Below are positions 8,419-16,275 of a stretch of DNA of 34,626 nucleotides, piece by piece (the stretch's first letter is position 1; every line of letters starts with the position of its first letter). Both the position numbers and the translations under genes were made by a program. The notes under the pieces are model-generated. The model was not told the DNA's origin and did no database searches. It saw only the letters and a list, made by a program, of their open reading frames with translations. This DNA comes from Candidatus Dormiibacterota bacterium. Its GTDB lineage: Bacteria; Chloroflexota; Dormibacteria; Aeolococcales; Aeolococcaceae. The stretch spans positions 1 to 34,626 of the forward strand of contig PKWB01000195.1 in assembly GCA_003131685.1 (NCBI GenBank), read 5' to 3'.

Positions 8419-9680
8419 TGAAGGGACCCATCTGCTCCCTCGGCCTGGTCTTGGTAGTCCTCGCGGCAGCTGGGTGCGGCCCTCGGCTCCCCGGCTCGTT
8501 GAAACCACGAGACACCGCTACCGCGGCAGTCACACCTCCCAGTTGCCCGCAAACCGTCTACGGTAAGCCCTGCTTTACCCCGGGCCCGAGCCCCACTCCG
8601 AGCAGCGTCCCGATCATCGGTGTGACAGAGGTTGCCTTCAGCGATTCCATGCACGGGTGGGCCGTCGGTTCGTCGTGTGTCGACAGCACCCAGATCTGCA
8701 CCCTGCTTGCCGATGAGACCTCGAATGCAGGCGCGAGCTGGAGCCGACCGATCTCGCTCGGGCAATTCCCCGAGGAAACGTCGGCAGGGGTCTGGTCCCC
8801 GACGACCCTGAGCATCAGGTTCCTGGGTGCAAACCTGTGGGTCAGCGGCCCAGGTATCTACGAGAGCCATGACCGTGGGGCGACATGGAAGCGCGTGTTC
8901 AGCTCGCCCGTTCTCGCGCTGGAGCCCGCTGAACGTACCGCATGGGCAATCGCGGATTGCACAACCGCTGATCCGTCGACCTCCTGCTTCCTCCTGACGT
9001 CGCCGATCGGCTCGGACGTCTGGAGTCGCGCCGCAGTGCAGCCGCCCATCGGCGCTGCTCTGTACGCTGGTTCAGGGTGGGCGTCGATGCTCATGGAGCG
9101 TGCGCCGCATGGGGTTGCGTTTGTCGCCAGCGAAAGCCCGCAGCCGGGAAGCCAGGATTGGCTGGCAATCACCCGAAACGATGGTGGCACCTGGCACAAA
9201 ACCCAGCTGCCGTGCACGTTCGGCGTCGCCGGTCTGCGCAGTCCCGACGGCACGACCGTCTGGCTGTTATGCGGGGGTGGCGGGAGCGCGGGGAGTGGAC
9301 CCAAAGCTATCTACGTGTCGTTTGACGGAGGCACGACCTGGAAGGAGCGCGCCAACAATCTGTCCAACCCGCCCGTGGGAAGCATTTCAGCGGCCGGCTA
9401 TGCCAGCAGCCTCGCGGTGACCGGTAACGGGATCGCGCTCGTTGGCTCATTGAGAGCGGGAATCATTCGAAGCGTCGACGGCGGCCGCCTCTGGCGCGAC
9501 GCAGGGTCAAACGCGACGTGTCTTCTTGACGGCAATGGCGTTACTGAGCTCTGGCTCCTCGCCACGGGCGTGGGCTGGGCACTTGAAGAAAACGACGACG
9601 GGGGATCCCAATGCCCAATCCTCATCCGCACAACCAACGCAGGACTCACATGGAACTCGGAACGCGCTCCACTCAGCTGA
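8418..9680 (+). CDS. Asp-box (YCF48/BNR-like) beta-propeller lipoprotein
   Basis: 420 aa from the ATG overlapping the previous stop as TGATG. Signal peptide with lipobox AAGC, Cys20. After a Pro/Thr linker, Asp-box turns recur about every 50-60 residues: SNAGASWSRP, SHDRGATWKRV, TRNDGGTWHKT, SFDGGTTWKER, SVDGGRLWRDA and TTNAGLTWNSE. A GWAVG motif is also present, as in YCF48-type propellers. It is expected on the outer face of the membrane. It is the first of three consecutive lipoproteins of one architecture and probably a duplication product. The ligand is unknown; homology to YCF48-type folds does not imply photosynthesis. Confidence 0.8.
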   Translation: MKGPICSLGLVLVVLAAAGCGPRLPGSLKPRDTATAAVTPPSCPQTVYGKPCFTPGPSPTPSSVPIIGVTEVAFSDSMHGWAVGSSCVDSTQICTLLADETSNAGASWSRPISLGQFPEETSAGVWSPTTLSIRFLGANLWVSGPGIYESHDRGATWKRVFSSPVLALEPAERTAWAIADCTTADPSTSCFLLTSPIGSDVWSRAAVQPPIGAALYAGSGWASMLMERAPHGVAFVASESPQPGSQDWLAITRNDGGTWHKTQLPCTFGVAGLRSPDGTTVWLLCGGGGSAGSGPKAIYVSFDGGTTWKERANNLSNPPVGSISAAGYASSLAVTGNGIALVGSLRAGIIRSVDGGRLWRDAGSNATCLLDGNGVTELWLLATGVGWALEENDDGGSQCPILIRTTNAGLTWNSERAPLS

Positions 9681-9717
9681 ACGACCGTCGTCGACGTGAG
9701 CTGAGCCGGAGTTGTCC

Positions 9718-10962
9718 ATGACCAATCGCGTGACGTTCGGGATGGCCGCAATCCTCGCGGCCGCCGGTCTCTCCGCGTGCGCAGCCACGAGTGCGCATCC
9801 GACCCCGAGATCAACCACCTCGCCGTCGCCAACGCATGCTCCTGCGAGCAACCCTACGCCCGCCCCCGATCCTCCGCCGCCCGGTCCCGATGTGTCCGCC
9901 GCCCAGTTCGTGGACAGCGCACACGGTTGGGCGCTCGTGGCCTCGCCCGCCCTCGCGGGTTGCTGCAGCCCGCCTATGCCACAGCGGCTCGAATGGACAG
10001 CCGATGCTGGCACGACGTGGACCGACATCACACCGCCGTCGGCTCGCGGCGCCAGCTTGATCGGCGTCGACTTTCGCACCGAAGCTGACGGCTGGGCTGT
10101 GATCGCACGTGAACCCAACCTGCCGCCTTTGATCAGCCACACTGTGGACGCAGGGCGTGTGTGGAAGACCCAGCGCTTTCCATCGGGTCAAGCCGTGTAC
10201 GGGAACTACAGCAGCGCTGCCATAGCATTCAGCGACGCATCTCACGGTTGGGTTGTTGTCGATGAGGGGTCGAACTCGAACAGCTTCTACGGGATCGGCT
10301 ACCGCACGGTGGACGGTGGCCGTAGCTGGACGGCACTGTCCGTCCCTGCCAGGGGCGCCGTCTACTTCACGACCGCGACGACCGGGTGGATTTTCGGGAG
10401 CTGGGCACCTGGGGGTGGTTTCTACGTCACACACGACGGCGGCACCTCGTGGGCGGCGTCGTCGGTGCGTCCGCCGAGTGCCTATGCAGCGGATGTGGTG
10501 AGCTACGGGCCTCCCGGCCCGGACCTCCTGATGGCGGGGGCGCCGGTTGTTGAGGCCGCATTCAGCGATCCCACCAGCGGGACGGTCGTCGCGGTTGGCT
10601 TCTACGTCTCACACGACTTTGGCAAGTCCTGGTCCTTGTCTGGTGTGTACAAGGTGCCGTCGCCAAATGGGAATGCGTTCTCCTCAGCCATCCTCAGCGA
10701 CGCGGCCTGGTACCTATCGCCTCCGGAATGGCCGCACACCACGCTGGTCACCACTGCCGACAGCGGAGCCATGTGGACCACACGCACCTCCCCGGCGCCC
10801 CAAGGAGCATCGGGGGCCGGCCTCACGTTTGGCGACGTCCATCACGGCTGGGCGCTCGTCAACTTCTCGGGGTGTCTGAAGTACAAGTCTGACTGCTTCT
10901 CGGCCACGCGCCTTTATGGGACACAGGATGGTGCCGTCAGCTGGCGAGCGCTCAATCCATGA
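9718..10962 (+). CDS. Asp-box (YCF48/BNR-like) beta-propeller lipoprotein
   Basis: 414 aa from ATG 9718; an in-frame TTG two codons earlier is less likely. Lipobox LSAC, Cys21, then a long Thr/Ser/Pro linker. Asp-box turns are TADAGTTWTDI, TVDAGRVWKTQ, TVDGGRSWTAL, THDGGTSWAAS, SHDFGKSWSLS and TADSGAMWTTR, with GWAL, GWAV and GWVV motifs between blades. It lies 37 bp after the preceding lipoprotein, probably in the same transcript. Its signal peptide (RVTFGMAAILAAAGLSACA) resembles that of the next gene, which points to tandem duplication. Confidence 0.8.
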   Translation: MTNRVTFGMAAILAAAGLSACAATSAHPTPRSTTSPSPTHAPASNPTPAPDPPPPGPDVSAAQFVDSAHGWALVASPALAGCCSPPMPQRLEWTADAGTTWTDITPPSARGASLIGVDFRTEADGWAVIAREPNLPPLISHTVDAGRVWKTQRFPSGQAVYGNYSSAAIAFSDASHGWVVVDEGSNSNSFYGIGYRTVDGGRSWTALSVPARGAVYFTTATTGWIFGSWAPGGGFYVTHDGGTSWAASSVRPPSAYAADVVSYGPPGPDLLMAGAPVVEAAFSDPTSGTVVAVGFYVSHDFGKSWSLSGVYKVPSPNGNAFSSAILSDAAWYLSPPEWPHTTLVTTADSGAMWTTRTSPAPQGASGAGLTFGDVHHGWALVNFSGCLKYKSDCFSATRLYGTQDGAVSWRALNP

Positions 10963-11080
10963 AACGTCTGTCGCAGTTGAACTCTCAAATCAAATTCAAC
11001 GGCGTATCGGAAGGTCGGGTTGGAACGTTTTATGGGTGCCGACTGCGCGCCCTCTGCGTCAGCCGAGCGGGAGGTTGTTC

Positions 11081-12307
11081 ATGGCCCGTAGCGTGAGATT
11101 CGGTATGGTCGCGGCACTTTCTGGCGTGTTCCTCGCGGGCTGCGCCTCCGGGAGCACGCTGCCGTCAGCGTCATCGAGGCTTTCCCCCAGCGCAGCAACA
11201 GAATCGACTCCCTCGTTGGCAGAGACAACGCCGACGCCGCCGTCAACATCAGGTGGTCCGTTCATCGTTGATCTCACTTGGGTCAGCGATCAAACTGGCT
11301 GGGCGTTGAGCGCGGTCGAGTGTGCGTCGGGCCTCTGCCCCGAACTGGCAAGCACGATCGATGGCGGAAAGACCTGGCGTCGATTGCCGAGTCCACCGGC
11401 GTTCATCCAGAGCGGCACTGTTGACTGCAGCACAGCAGCGTGCATCCCCCATGTCCGTTTTGCCAGCACGATGTTCGGCTACCTCTACGGACCCGCGCTC
11501 CTCGTGACCAGCGATGGCGGGCAGACTTGGCGGCCGGAAAAAAGCCTCCCGGTCGAAGCCCTCGAGCCGACAGAGGGCCACGTCTACCGGATCGTGTACG
11601 ACCACGGCGGGTGTCCTGGACCGTGCAACCGGACCGTGGAGGTCGCCCCGGCGGGTTCGGCGACCTGGCGGACCGTGCTGACCATCCCATTCATGGATGT
11701 GGCATCGCGTCAGGACTCAGCCCAACTGGTTACGCAGGGCAGTCAGGATGTCTACATCGCGATCTACGGCGATCCCGCCGCGGGGGGTGGGGCGCAGCAA
11801 GCGGTCCTGTTCCGCTCCCTCGACGCGGGTCGCACCTGGCGCCGGCTGGGTGATCCATGCGGAGGCAGCGGGACCGCCGTCAACGACGCCGCCAGCCTCG
11901 CGGCCTCCGCAGGCGGATTTGCCGTTGTGTTGTGCGTGCCCCGGGGCGGCAACTCCGGTCTGTTCGTTGTAACCACTGGCAACAGCGGCGCGACCTGGGG
12001 TCCGCCCCACCCTGCTCCGGGTTCCTTCTTACAGCTCATCGCCGCAGCCAGCCCGACACATTTGGCGCTCGCAACCGCCCCGATGAACGGCAACGGTCCC
12101 GTCACCTACACGCTGTACGTATCTGCGGATGGCGGAGCGCATTGGTCTTTGGCGGTCAGCGACCCGGAATACCTCGACGCAGCAGCCCCCGGGAGCGCGT
12201 TTCTTGGCTTCGAGGATTCCGTGGTCGGCCGCTGGGTGGGCTTCGAGCGCGCGATTTGGACCACGGAGGATGGCGGCGCGACCTGGACTCGGCGGCCGTT
12301 TCTCTAG
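11081..12307 (+). CDS. Asp-box (YCF48/BNR-like) beta-propeller lipoprotein
   Basis: 408 aa. ATG 11081 is chosen because it follows a good ribosome site (CGGGAGG, 11068-11074) and gives a clean lipoprotein signal with lipobox LAGC, Cys21; the frame is open further upstream but without such a signal. Asp-box turns: TIDGGKTWRRL, TSDGGQTWRPE, SLDAGRTWRRL, SADGGAHWSLA and TEDGGATWTRR. Several Cys pairs (for example CASGLC, CPGPC) suggest disulfides outside the cell. The 118-bp gap upstream is longer than other gaps in this run and could hold a promoter. It is the third member of the tandem set. Confidence 0.8.
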   Translation: MARSVRFGMVAALSGVFLAGCASGSTLPSASSRLSPSAATESTPSLAETTPTPPSTSGGPFIVDLTWVSDQTGWALSAVECASGLCPELASTIDGGKTWRRLPSPPAFIQSGTVDCSTAACIPHVRFASTMFGYLYGPALLVTSDGGQTWRPEKSLPVEALEPTEGHVYRIVYDHGGCPGPCNRTVEVAPAGSATWRTVLTIPFMDVASRQDSAQLVTQGSQDVYIAIYGDPAAGGGAQQAVLFRSLDAGRTWRRLGDPCGGSGTAVNDAASLAASAGGFAVVLCVPRGGNSGLFVVTTGNSGATWGPPHPAPGSFLQLIAAASPTHLALATAPMNGNGPVTYTLYVSADGGAHWSLAVSDPEYLDAAAPGSAFLGFEDSVVGRWVGFERAIWTTEDGGATWTRRPFL

Positions 12308-12379
12308 CTCTGGACGCGTGGTCAATCGGGATCCGCGCAGTCGCGTGAACCTTTCGGACCATCTGTGGGTAGTACCTGC

Positions 12380-12949
12380 GTGACCGATGCGGAAGCCGTG
12401 GCGGCACTCGCTCGAGGCGAGATCGAGAAGCTCGATGTCTTGGTCGCTCGCCACAACGATCGCGCCCAGCGCCTCGCCTACGGCGTGCTCCGGGACCCAT
12501 CGCGCACCCACGATGTGGTGGCCGATGCCTTCCTCGCGATCGTGGCTTCGGCACATCGGTTCGACCCGAATCGTCCGTTCGCTCGGTGGTTCAACCGGAT
12601 CGTCATCAATCTGGCCATTAGGGAAGTCCAACGAGGCGTTCGCCATCGTCGCATCGCGGCGTTGTGGCGCCGCCCCACAGAAGACAACGACCCTTCACAG
12701 GTTGCTGAAGCTGGCGAGCTCCGCGAGGCGATCGCACGCGCATTCGCGCAACTCGACCCCCGTGACCGCGCCGTGGTCACGATGCGCCTGGTGCTCGGAA
12801 TGAGCGAGCAGGAGACCGCCGCGGCTCTGGACTGTCCTGTTGGAACCGTGAAGTCGCGGTTGGCACGAGCTCGGCACCAACTCAATCGCCACCTCCGCGG
12901 TCTCGGCATCGCGGGCGCCTCCGCAGCCCCTCTGGGAGACAGTCCATGA
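12380..12949 (+). CDS. ECF-type RNA polymerase sigma factor
   Basis: About 189 aa from GTG 12380; GTG 12365 is an in-frame alternative five codons upstream. Region 2 covers about residues 15-75 (LDVLVARHNDRAQRLAYGVL, VVADAFLAIVASAHRFDP, FARWFNRIVINLA). Region 4 covers about 118-170 (LDPRDRAVVTMRLVLGMSEQ, AALDCPVGTVKSRLARARHQ). It is less similar to the other two sigma factors here than they are to each other, so it is a separate ECF lineage. The stop overlaps the next gene as ATGA, again pairing sigma factor with a membrane protein. Confidence 0.92.
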   Translation: MTDAEAVAALARGEIEKLDVLVARHNDRAQRLAYGVLRDPSRTHDVVADAFLAIVASAHRFDPNRPFARWFNRIVINLAIREVQRGVRHRRIAALWRRPTEDNDPSQVAEAGELREAIARAFAQLDPRDRAVVTMRLVLGMSEQETAAALDCPVGTVKSRLARARHQLNRHLRGLGIAGASAAPLGDSP

Positions 12950-14415
12950 CAGACAACTCGTTCGACGTGCAGCTGGCCGACGCCCTGACCATGCCCGACA
13001 TTGAGGTCATGGCGACCGCAGATCTCCTCTCCCTGGTTCATGTGCGGCGACATCAGTTCGACCCCGGTAAGACAGCGTTTGCCGTGTCGCATGCGACCGC
13101 GCGTCAGGACCCCGCCCTCCGCGAGAGCGCCGGTGAATCGGCGGCACCCCCAGCGGCGCACGACACGAGGCGGCAGGCCGCACCAGGTCGAGGGGAACGC
13201 GGACGTCTCCTGCCCAGCGTCGGCGTGGGCATCGCCGTGGGAGTGCTCGTCGCTGCCGTCGTGGGTGGCTCGATGTTGGTGTTCCGCCACAGTGGTCCTC
13301 CCACCGCAGTGCCAAGCGACGCGGCACACCACGCTGCGCCGTCTCCCGTGCCAAGTCCCTCAGGACCGACTGTGACACCCAAGGTGGTCTATACGTTGCC
13401 GGCGGGTGAGAATCAGCCCTTCTATTTCGGGGCAGATCCAAAACGCCGGGGAGTTTGGTTCGTCACGGGCACCGACGCGGTCACATCGATCGTGTTCGTC
13501 AGCGTCAACCCAAGCCAGGATCACGTCTTCTCTGTCCATGCCTACTATCCACTCGGCGCCGCGGGCGGCATCGCGGTGGCGAGCGACGGAACCGTCTGGG
13601 CCGGGGTGAACATGGTGCTGATTCACCTCAATCCCACCACTGGCGCCGTGACCAGGTATCGGGTGCCAACGCCTAGCGACAGCGCCGCCGCAGAGGCGTA
13701 TAACCCGCCATTCGTCAAGGGAACGCATTACATCAGTGCGGTCGCCGTCACGGGCAGCAACACCGTCGCGCTGGCGATTGCCGACTCCGATCAAGTGGTG
13801 GTGTTCCACAGCGGGCGGTTCGCCGATTGGTCCCTGCCCACGAACACCGTGCCTGAGGATGTGGCCTATCTGGGTGATGGAACGCTTGGGGTAGCACTCG
13901 GCGATTTCAACACCCACTACCGCGACAGGGTGGTGACCTTCACGCCCGGCGGCGCGCGCAGCGAGAGTCAATTGATCGATGTCTGGAACTTGGTGAGCAC
14001 GGGCACGCACTTCGTGACGGTGGCCAACCGGATGCTCGTCTTCAATGCTCACGCGCAACTGACAGCGACGGTGGCGTTCGTCCCGGCGGTCAAACCCAAC
14101 CTGATCAACAACAGCGGACTCGGAATCCTCCCCGACGGAGACCTCATCGTGGGGAGTGGGAACGGGCTCCTCCGCGCGAGCCTGTCCAACGGGACGACGG
14201 TCAACTTGCTGTTTCCTCTCGTCTCCTGTCCGGACCGATCTTCCATATCCATCCCCGTCCTTCCGTCTGGGACTCCGACTCTTACCCCATTTCCCGCGGG
14301 ATCCCGGTGCGCGCAGGCACCGCAATTGGTGGCTTCTGATGGAGCCGGCGACGTGTGGCTCTTCCTGGGCGACCAGACAGAGATCGATGTCGTGGAGGGC
14401 GTCGAGTCGAGGTAG
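12946..14415 (+). CDS. Membrane protein with long cytoplasmic N-terminus and propeller-like ectodomain (putative anti-sigma sensor)
   Basis: 489 aa starting in an ATGA overlap with the sigma gene. Residues 1-84 are hydrophilic, about 86-111 form one transmembrane helix (LLPSVGVGIAVGVLVAAVVG), then a Pro/Ser linker. The ectodomain has repeats of the NHL/SMP-30 or WD-like type (GIAVASDGTVWAGVNMVLIH, VAVTGSNTVALAIADSDQVV, DVAYLGDGTLGVALGDF, LGILPDGDLIVGSGNGLL), consistent with a beta-propeller different from the Asp-box type. By position it is the anti-sigma partner of the upstream sigma factor. It is the last resident gene before the integrated element. Confidence 0.72.
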   Translation: MTDNSFDVQLADALTMPDIEVMATADLLSLVHVRRHQFDPGKTAFAVSHATARQDPALRESAGESAAPPAAHDTRRQAAPGRGERGRLLPSVGVGIAVGVLVAAVVGGSMLVFRHSGPPTAVPSDAAHHAAPSPVPSPSGPTVTPKVVYTLPAGENQPFYFGADPKRRGVWFVTGTDAVTSIVFVSVNPSQDHVFSVHAYYPLGAAGGIAVASDGTVWAGVNMVLIHLNPTTGAVTRYRVPTPSDSAAAEAYNPPFVKGTHYISAVAVTGSNTVALAIADSDQVVVFHSGRFADWSLPTNTVPEDVAYLGDGTLGVALGDFNTHYRDRVVTFTPGGARSESQLIDVWNLVSTGTHFVTVANRMLVFNAHAQLTATVAFVPAVKPNLINNSGLGILPDGDLIVGSGNGLLRASLSNGTTVNLLFPLVSCPDRSSISIPVLPSGTPTLTPFPAGSRCAQAPQLVASDGAGDVWLFLGDQTEIDVVEGVESR

Positions 14416-14550
14416 ATAGGATCGAGGTCGGTCGCGGGGCCGGTTGGCATCGCGAGCGTTCGGACCGAGCCGGGCCCACCAGCTGTCATCGCCACGCGTA
14501 CTTGCTTTGGCAAACTGGCGCAGGCGCCACTGCGGCGTCCGGCGACGAGC

Positions 14551-14603
14551 CGGAGCCGATGGGGAGATTCGAACTCCCGACCAACCGCTTACAAGGCGGT
14601 TGC
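14551..14603. repeat. Left attachment site: 53-bp copy of the tRNA-Thr 3' part
   Basis: Identical to 31683-31735, in the same orientation, with an offset of 17132 bp. It holds the T-arm, variable loop, anticodon arm (loop CTTGTAA) and 3' acceptor strand, but the 5' half of the tRNA is replaced by element sequence. Base 14604 is the first mismatch and 14550 differs on the other side. Confidence 0.88.
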
Positions 14604-14667
14604 GCCGTACTGAGCCCTGCCAGCGGGCCCAATCTGAATACGGATACAGCAACCGCCCCGCCAATAG

Positions 14668-15192
14668 CTATGTAGCAGTGCGGCCGCTTCGCGGGGTGCG
14701 AGAGCGCTGGGAGACGATGCGGGCGCGGCCCTGGCCGGGATTCTTCGGCAGGTAGCCTCGGTCTGCAGCAGCTTCAATCCAGCGTCCCACGGTGCTCGCC
14801 GGCGCGTCTTTGGGGGGGTTCTTATCGCGCTTGCGCGCGAGCTCGAGCCAGAGTTCCGCCACTGCGCCCCGTGGTCGGCTCGGGTGCGCCCGCGCGCCAC
14901 GGTTGTACGCAGCGGCCACCCGCTTGAGGAGCGCATCGCTGAGCCTAGAACTTCGCTCCACCGGGAGCTGCACCCCCGGCACCGCCGTGACGGCGCGGCG
15001 GAGCAGAGTAGCCAGGCTGAGCGTCTTGAGCAGGCCGCTGTCGATCGCGACAGTTCTGCTGCGCACCACCAGGGTGTGACACCGCCCTTTGGCTGTGACG
15101 GTGGCTTCGATGCTGAGTCCGCCGGCACGCTCCCCCTCGATACGGATGTCGCCGTCGTCGGTCGGCTCGACGATCATCATCCAACCCTGCAT
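14668..15192 (-). CDS. Putative DNA-binding accessory protein of the element
   Basis: 174 aa with a ribosome site (GGGAGA) 8 nt before ATG 15192. The N-terminal 80 residues are beta-rich (MIVEPTDDGDIRIEGERAGG), without a family name I can assign. The C-terminal half (about residues 85-160) has a helical, basic region with LLKRVAAAYNRGAR, ASTVGRWIEAAADRGYLPKN and a basic tail, which resembles the helix-turn-helix ends of small proteins found with actinobacterial integrative elements. It sits just inside the left attachment site and is divergent from an XRE-type regulator, so it may act in control or excision. That role is inference. Confidence 0.6.
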   Translation of the reverse strand: MQGWMMIVEPTDDGDIRIEGERAGGLSIEATVTAKGRCHTLVVRSRTVAIDSGLLKTLSLATLLRRAVTAVPGVQLPVERSSRLSDALLKRVAAAYNRGARAHPSRPRGAVAELWLELARKRDKNPPKDAPASTVGRWIEAAADRGYLPKNPGQGRARIVSQRSRTPRSGRTAT

Positions 15193-15228
15193 CGGACTCT
15201 CCCTTAGTTACTCAACTTTCTGGATCAA

Positions 15229-15246
15229 CCAACCCGGGTAGGTTGG
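15229..15246. promoter_or_regulatory. Inverted repeat in the divergent control region
   Basis: CCAACC and GGTTGG arms separated by CGGGTA, lying between the divergent genes starting at 15192 and 15276. On the minus strand it overlaps a possible -35 box TTGGTT (spacer 16, then TAACTA). It is a plausible operator for the XRE-type protein. No binding evidence is available. Confidence 0.4.
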
Positions 15247-15275
15247 CGCGGATATGTCGCTGTATCGTACGTCTT

Positions 15276-15539
15276 ATGACCGCGATACAACCACTACCCG
15301 CCCATGGCGGGGTGCTCCTCGACCCCAATCGATTTCGCCGTGAGCTAGCCATCCGCGGGATTACCGCTGGCACGGTTGCTGAGAGCGCGGGTCTCATGCC
15401 CAATACCGTCTCGAGAATCCTCACCGGACAGCCGATCAGTGTCACCACGCTGCGTCGCATCGCGAAGGCATTGCACGAGACACCGGTACTGCCAGGCATG
15501 GACGAACTGGTGCTCGGTGGTGCGCCCATCGCGAGCTAG
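15276..15539 (+). CDS. XRE-family helix-turn-helix regulator
   Basis: 87 aa from ATG 15276 (MTAIQPLP); an upstream in-frame ATG at 15243 would overlap the operator-like repeat and is less likely. Residues about 18-70 form a Cro/C1-type helix-turn-helix: FRRELAIRGITAGTVAESAG, then LMPNTVSRILTGQPISVTTL and RRIAKAL. No clear ribosome site precedes it, so leaderless translation is possible. By position, divergent from another DNA-binding gene and ahead of the replication genes, it is a candidate switch or copy-control repressor of the element. Confidence 0.82.
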   Translation: MTAIQPLPAHGGVLLDPNRFRRELAIRGITAGTVAESAGLMPNTVSRILTGQPISVTTLRRIAKALHETPVLPGMDELVLGGAPIAS

Positions 15540-15641
15540 CGGGTGCCCCCCGCTTTGGCTTCCTGCCGGTTGGCGGGGGAGCCGGAGCTCCCGCCGCGCC
15601 AACCAATAACCAGCAACGGTAATCCTAAAGGAAATCCAAGC

Positions 15642-16175
15642 ATGGCACCTAAGTTCCCCAAAGAGGGACGTCAAGCCGACCTCCAAGAGTTCACCTCGTA
15701 CCTCGTCAGCATCCAGTCGTTCGCGATCCAGCCCGAGAGCAAGTTCGGCACCTCGTTGAAGGTCGTGTACGAGATCGTCGATGATCCCGAGGCGACGGTC
15801 TGGGACTTTGTCAATTACCTGGACATCGAGGGCAATGCCAAGCTGGGCAAGAGTCCGGCCGGCGGTGTGAGCAGGTTTCGCGCCTTCTGTAACGCGGTCG
15901 GCGGCCGCTCCGAAGCTACGAAGGTCGCCTACTTCGACGACGAGACCATGGAGATCGTCTGGGCCGAAGGTGGCGAGTTAGTACTCGAGCCGGGACTGAC
16001 CCTGCGCATTCTCGGGGAGTTTCGGGAGCGGAGCGACGGCGAGGGAGCCGTGTTTCGCGTAACGAAGTACCGGCCGGCGGCCGAGCCCGAGAAGCCTCGA
16101 CGCGCAAATCCTCCGACGCCTGTCGCGTCAGAGCCGGAAAGCAACAACGTCGACCCCGACGACGTTCCTTTCTAG
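15642..16175 (+). CDS. SSB-like single-stranded-DNA-binding protein of phage type
   Basis: 177 aa from ATG 15642 after an AAAGGA ribosome site; the frame is open upstream but without a signal. Residues 1-145 are mixed alpha/beta, with VVYEIVDDPEATVWDFVNYL and LRILGEFRER strands that could form an OB-like core. A disordered Pro-rich linker then leads to an acidic tail ending DPDDVPF. That end closely resembles the C-terminal peptide of SSB proteins (acidic residues then IPF or VPF), which recruits replication partners. The neighbouring prim-pol replication gene supports a replication role. Classical SSB motifs in the core are not obvious. Confidence 0.65.
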   Translation: MAPKFPKEGRQADLQEFTSYLVSIQSFAIQPESKFGTSLKVVYEIVDDPEATVWDFVNYLDIEGNAKLGKSPAGGVSRFRAFCNAVGGRSEATKVAYFDDETMEIVWAEGGELVLEPGLTLRILGEFRERSDGEGAVFRVTKYRPAAEPEKPRRANPPTPVASEPESNNVDPDDVPF

Positions 16176-16185
16176 CAAGAAATCA

Positions 16186-16226
16186 AGCGGAGGCACCCAG
16201 CCTGATGCGTTTCGGGTGCCTCCGCT
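16186..16226 (+). terminator. Strong hairpin between the SSB-like and prim-pol genes
   Basis: A perfect 13-bp stem (AGCGGAGGCACCC with GGGTGCCTCCGCT) with a 15-nt loop starts 11 nt after the SSB-like stop codon. No T-run follows, so it may be a Rho-assisted terminator, an mRNA stabiliser or an attenuator rather than an intrinsic terminator. Confidence 0.55.
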
Positions 16227-16242
16227 CTGGAGCTAAATCCCA

Positions 16243-16275
16243 ATGTTGACTCTCGCCTTTCTGCCGCTTCGATGA
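16243..16275 (+). CDS. Possible 10-codon leader peptide overlapping the prim-pol start
   Basis: ATG 16243 opens a 10-residue frame (MLTLAFLPLR) whose TGA overlaps the prim-pol ATG as ATGA. The prim-pol gene has no clear ribosome site of its own, so translation of this mini-ORF could feed ribosomes to it. A frame this short can occur by chance. Confidence 0.3.
   Translation: MLTLAFLPLR

Noticed and set aside
14551-14630. A second intact tRNA at the left end
   Set aside because: D-stem and acceptor pairings are imperfect; only the 3' part is truly tRNA-Thr, so it is called an attachment site.
13360-14664. 434-aa minus-strand ORF opposite the second propeller sensor
   Set aside because: It crosses the attachment site and has the composition of a shadow frame.
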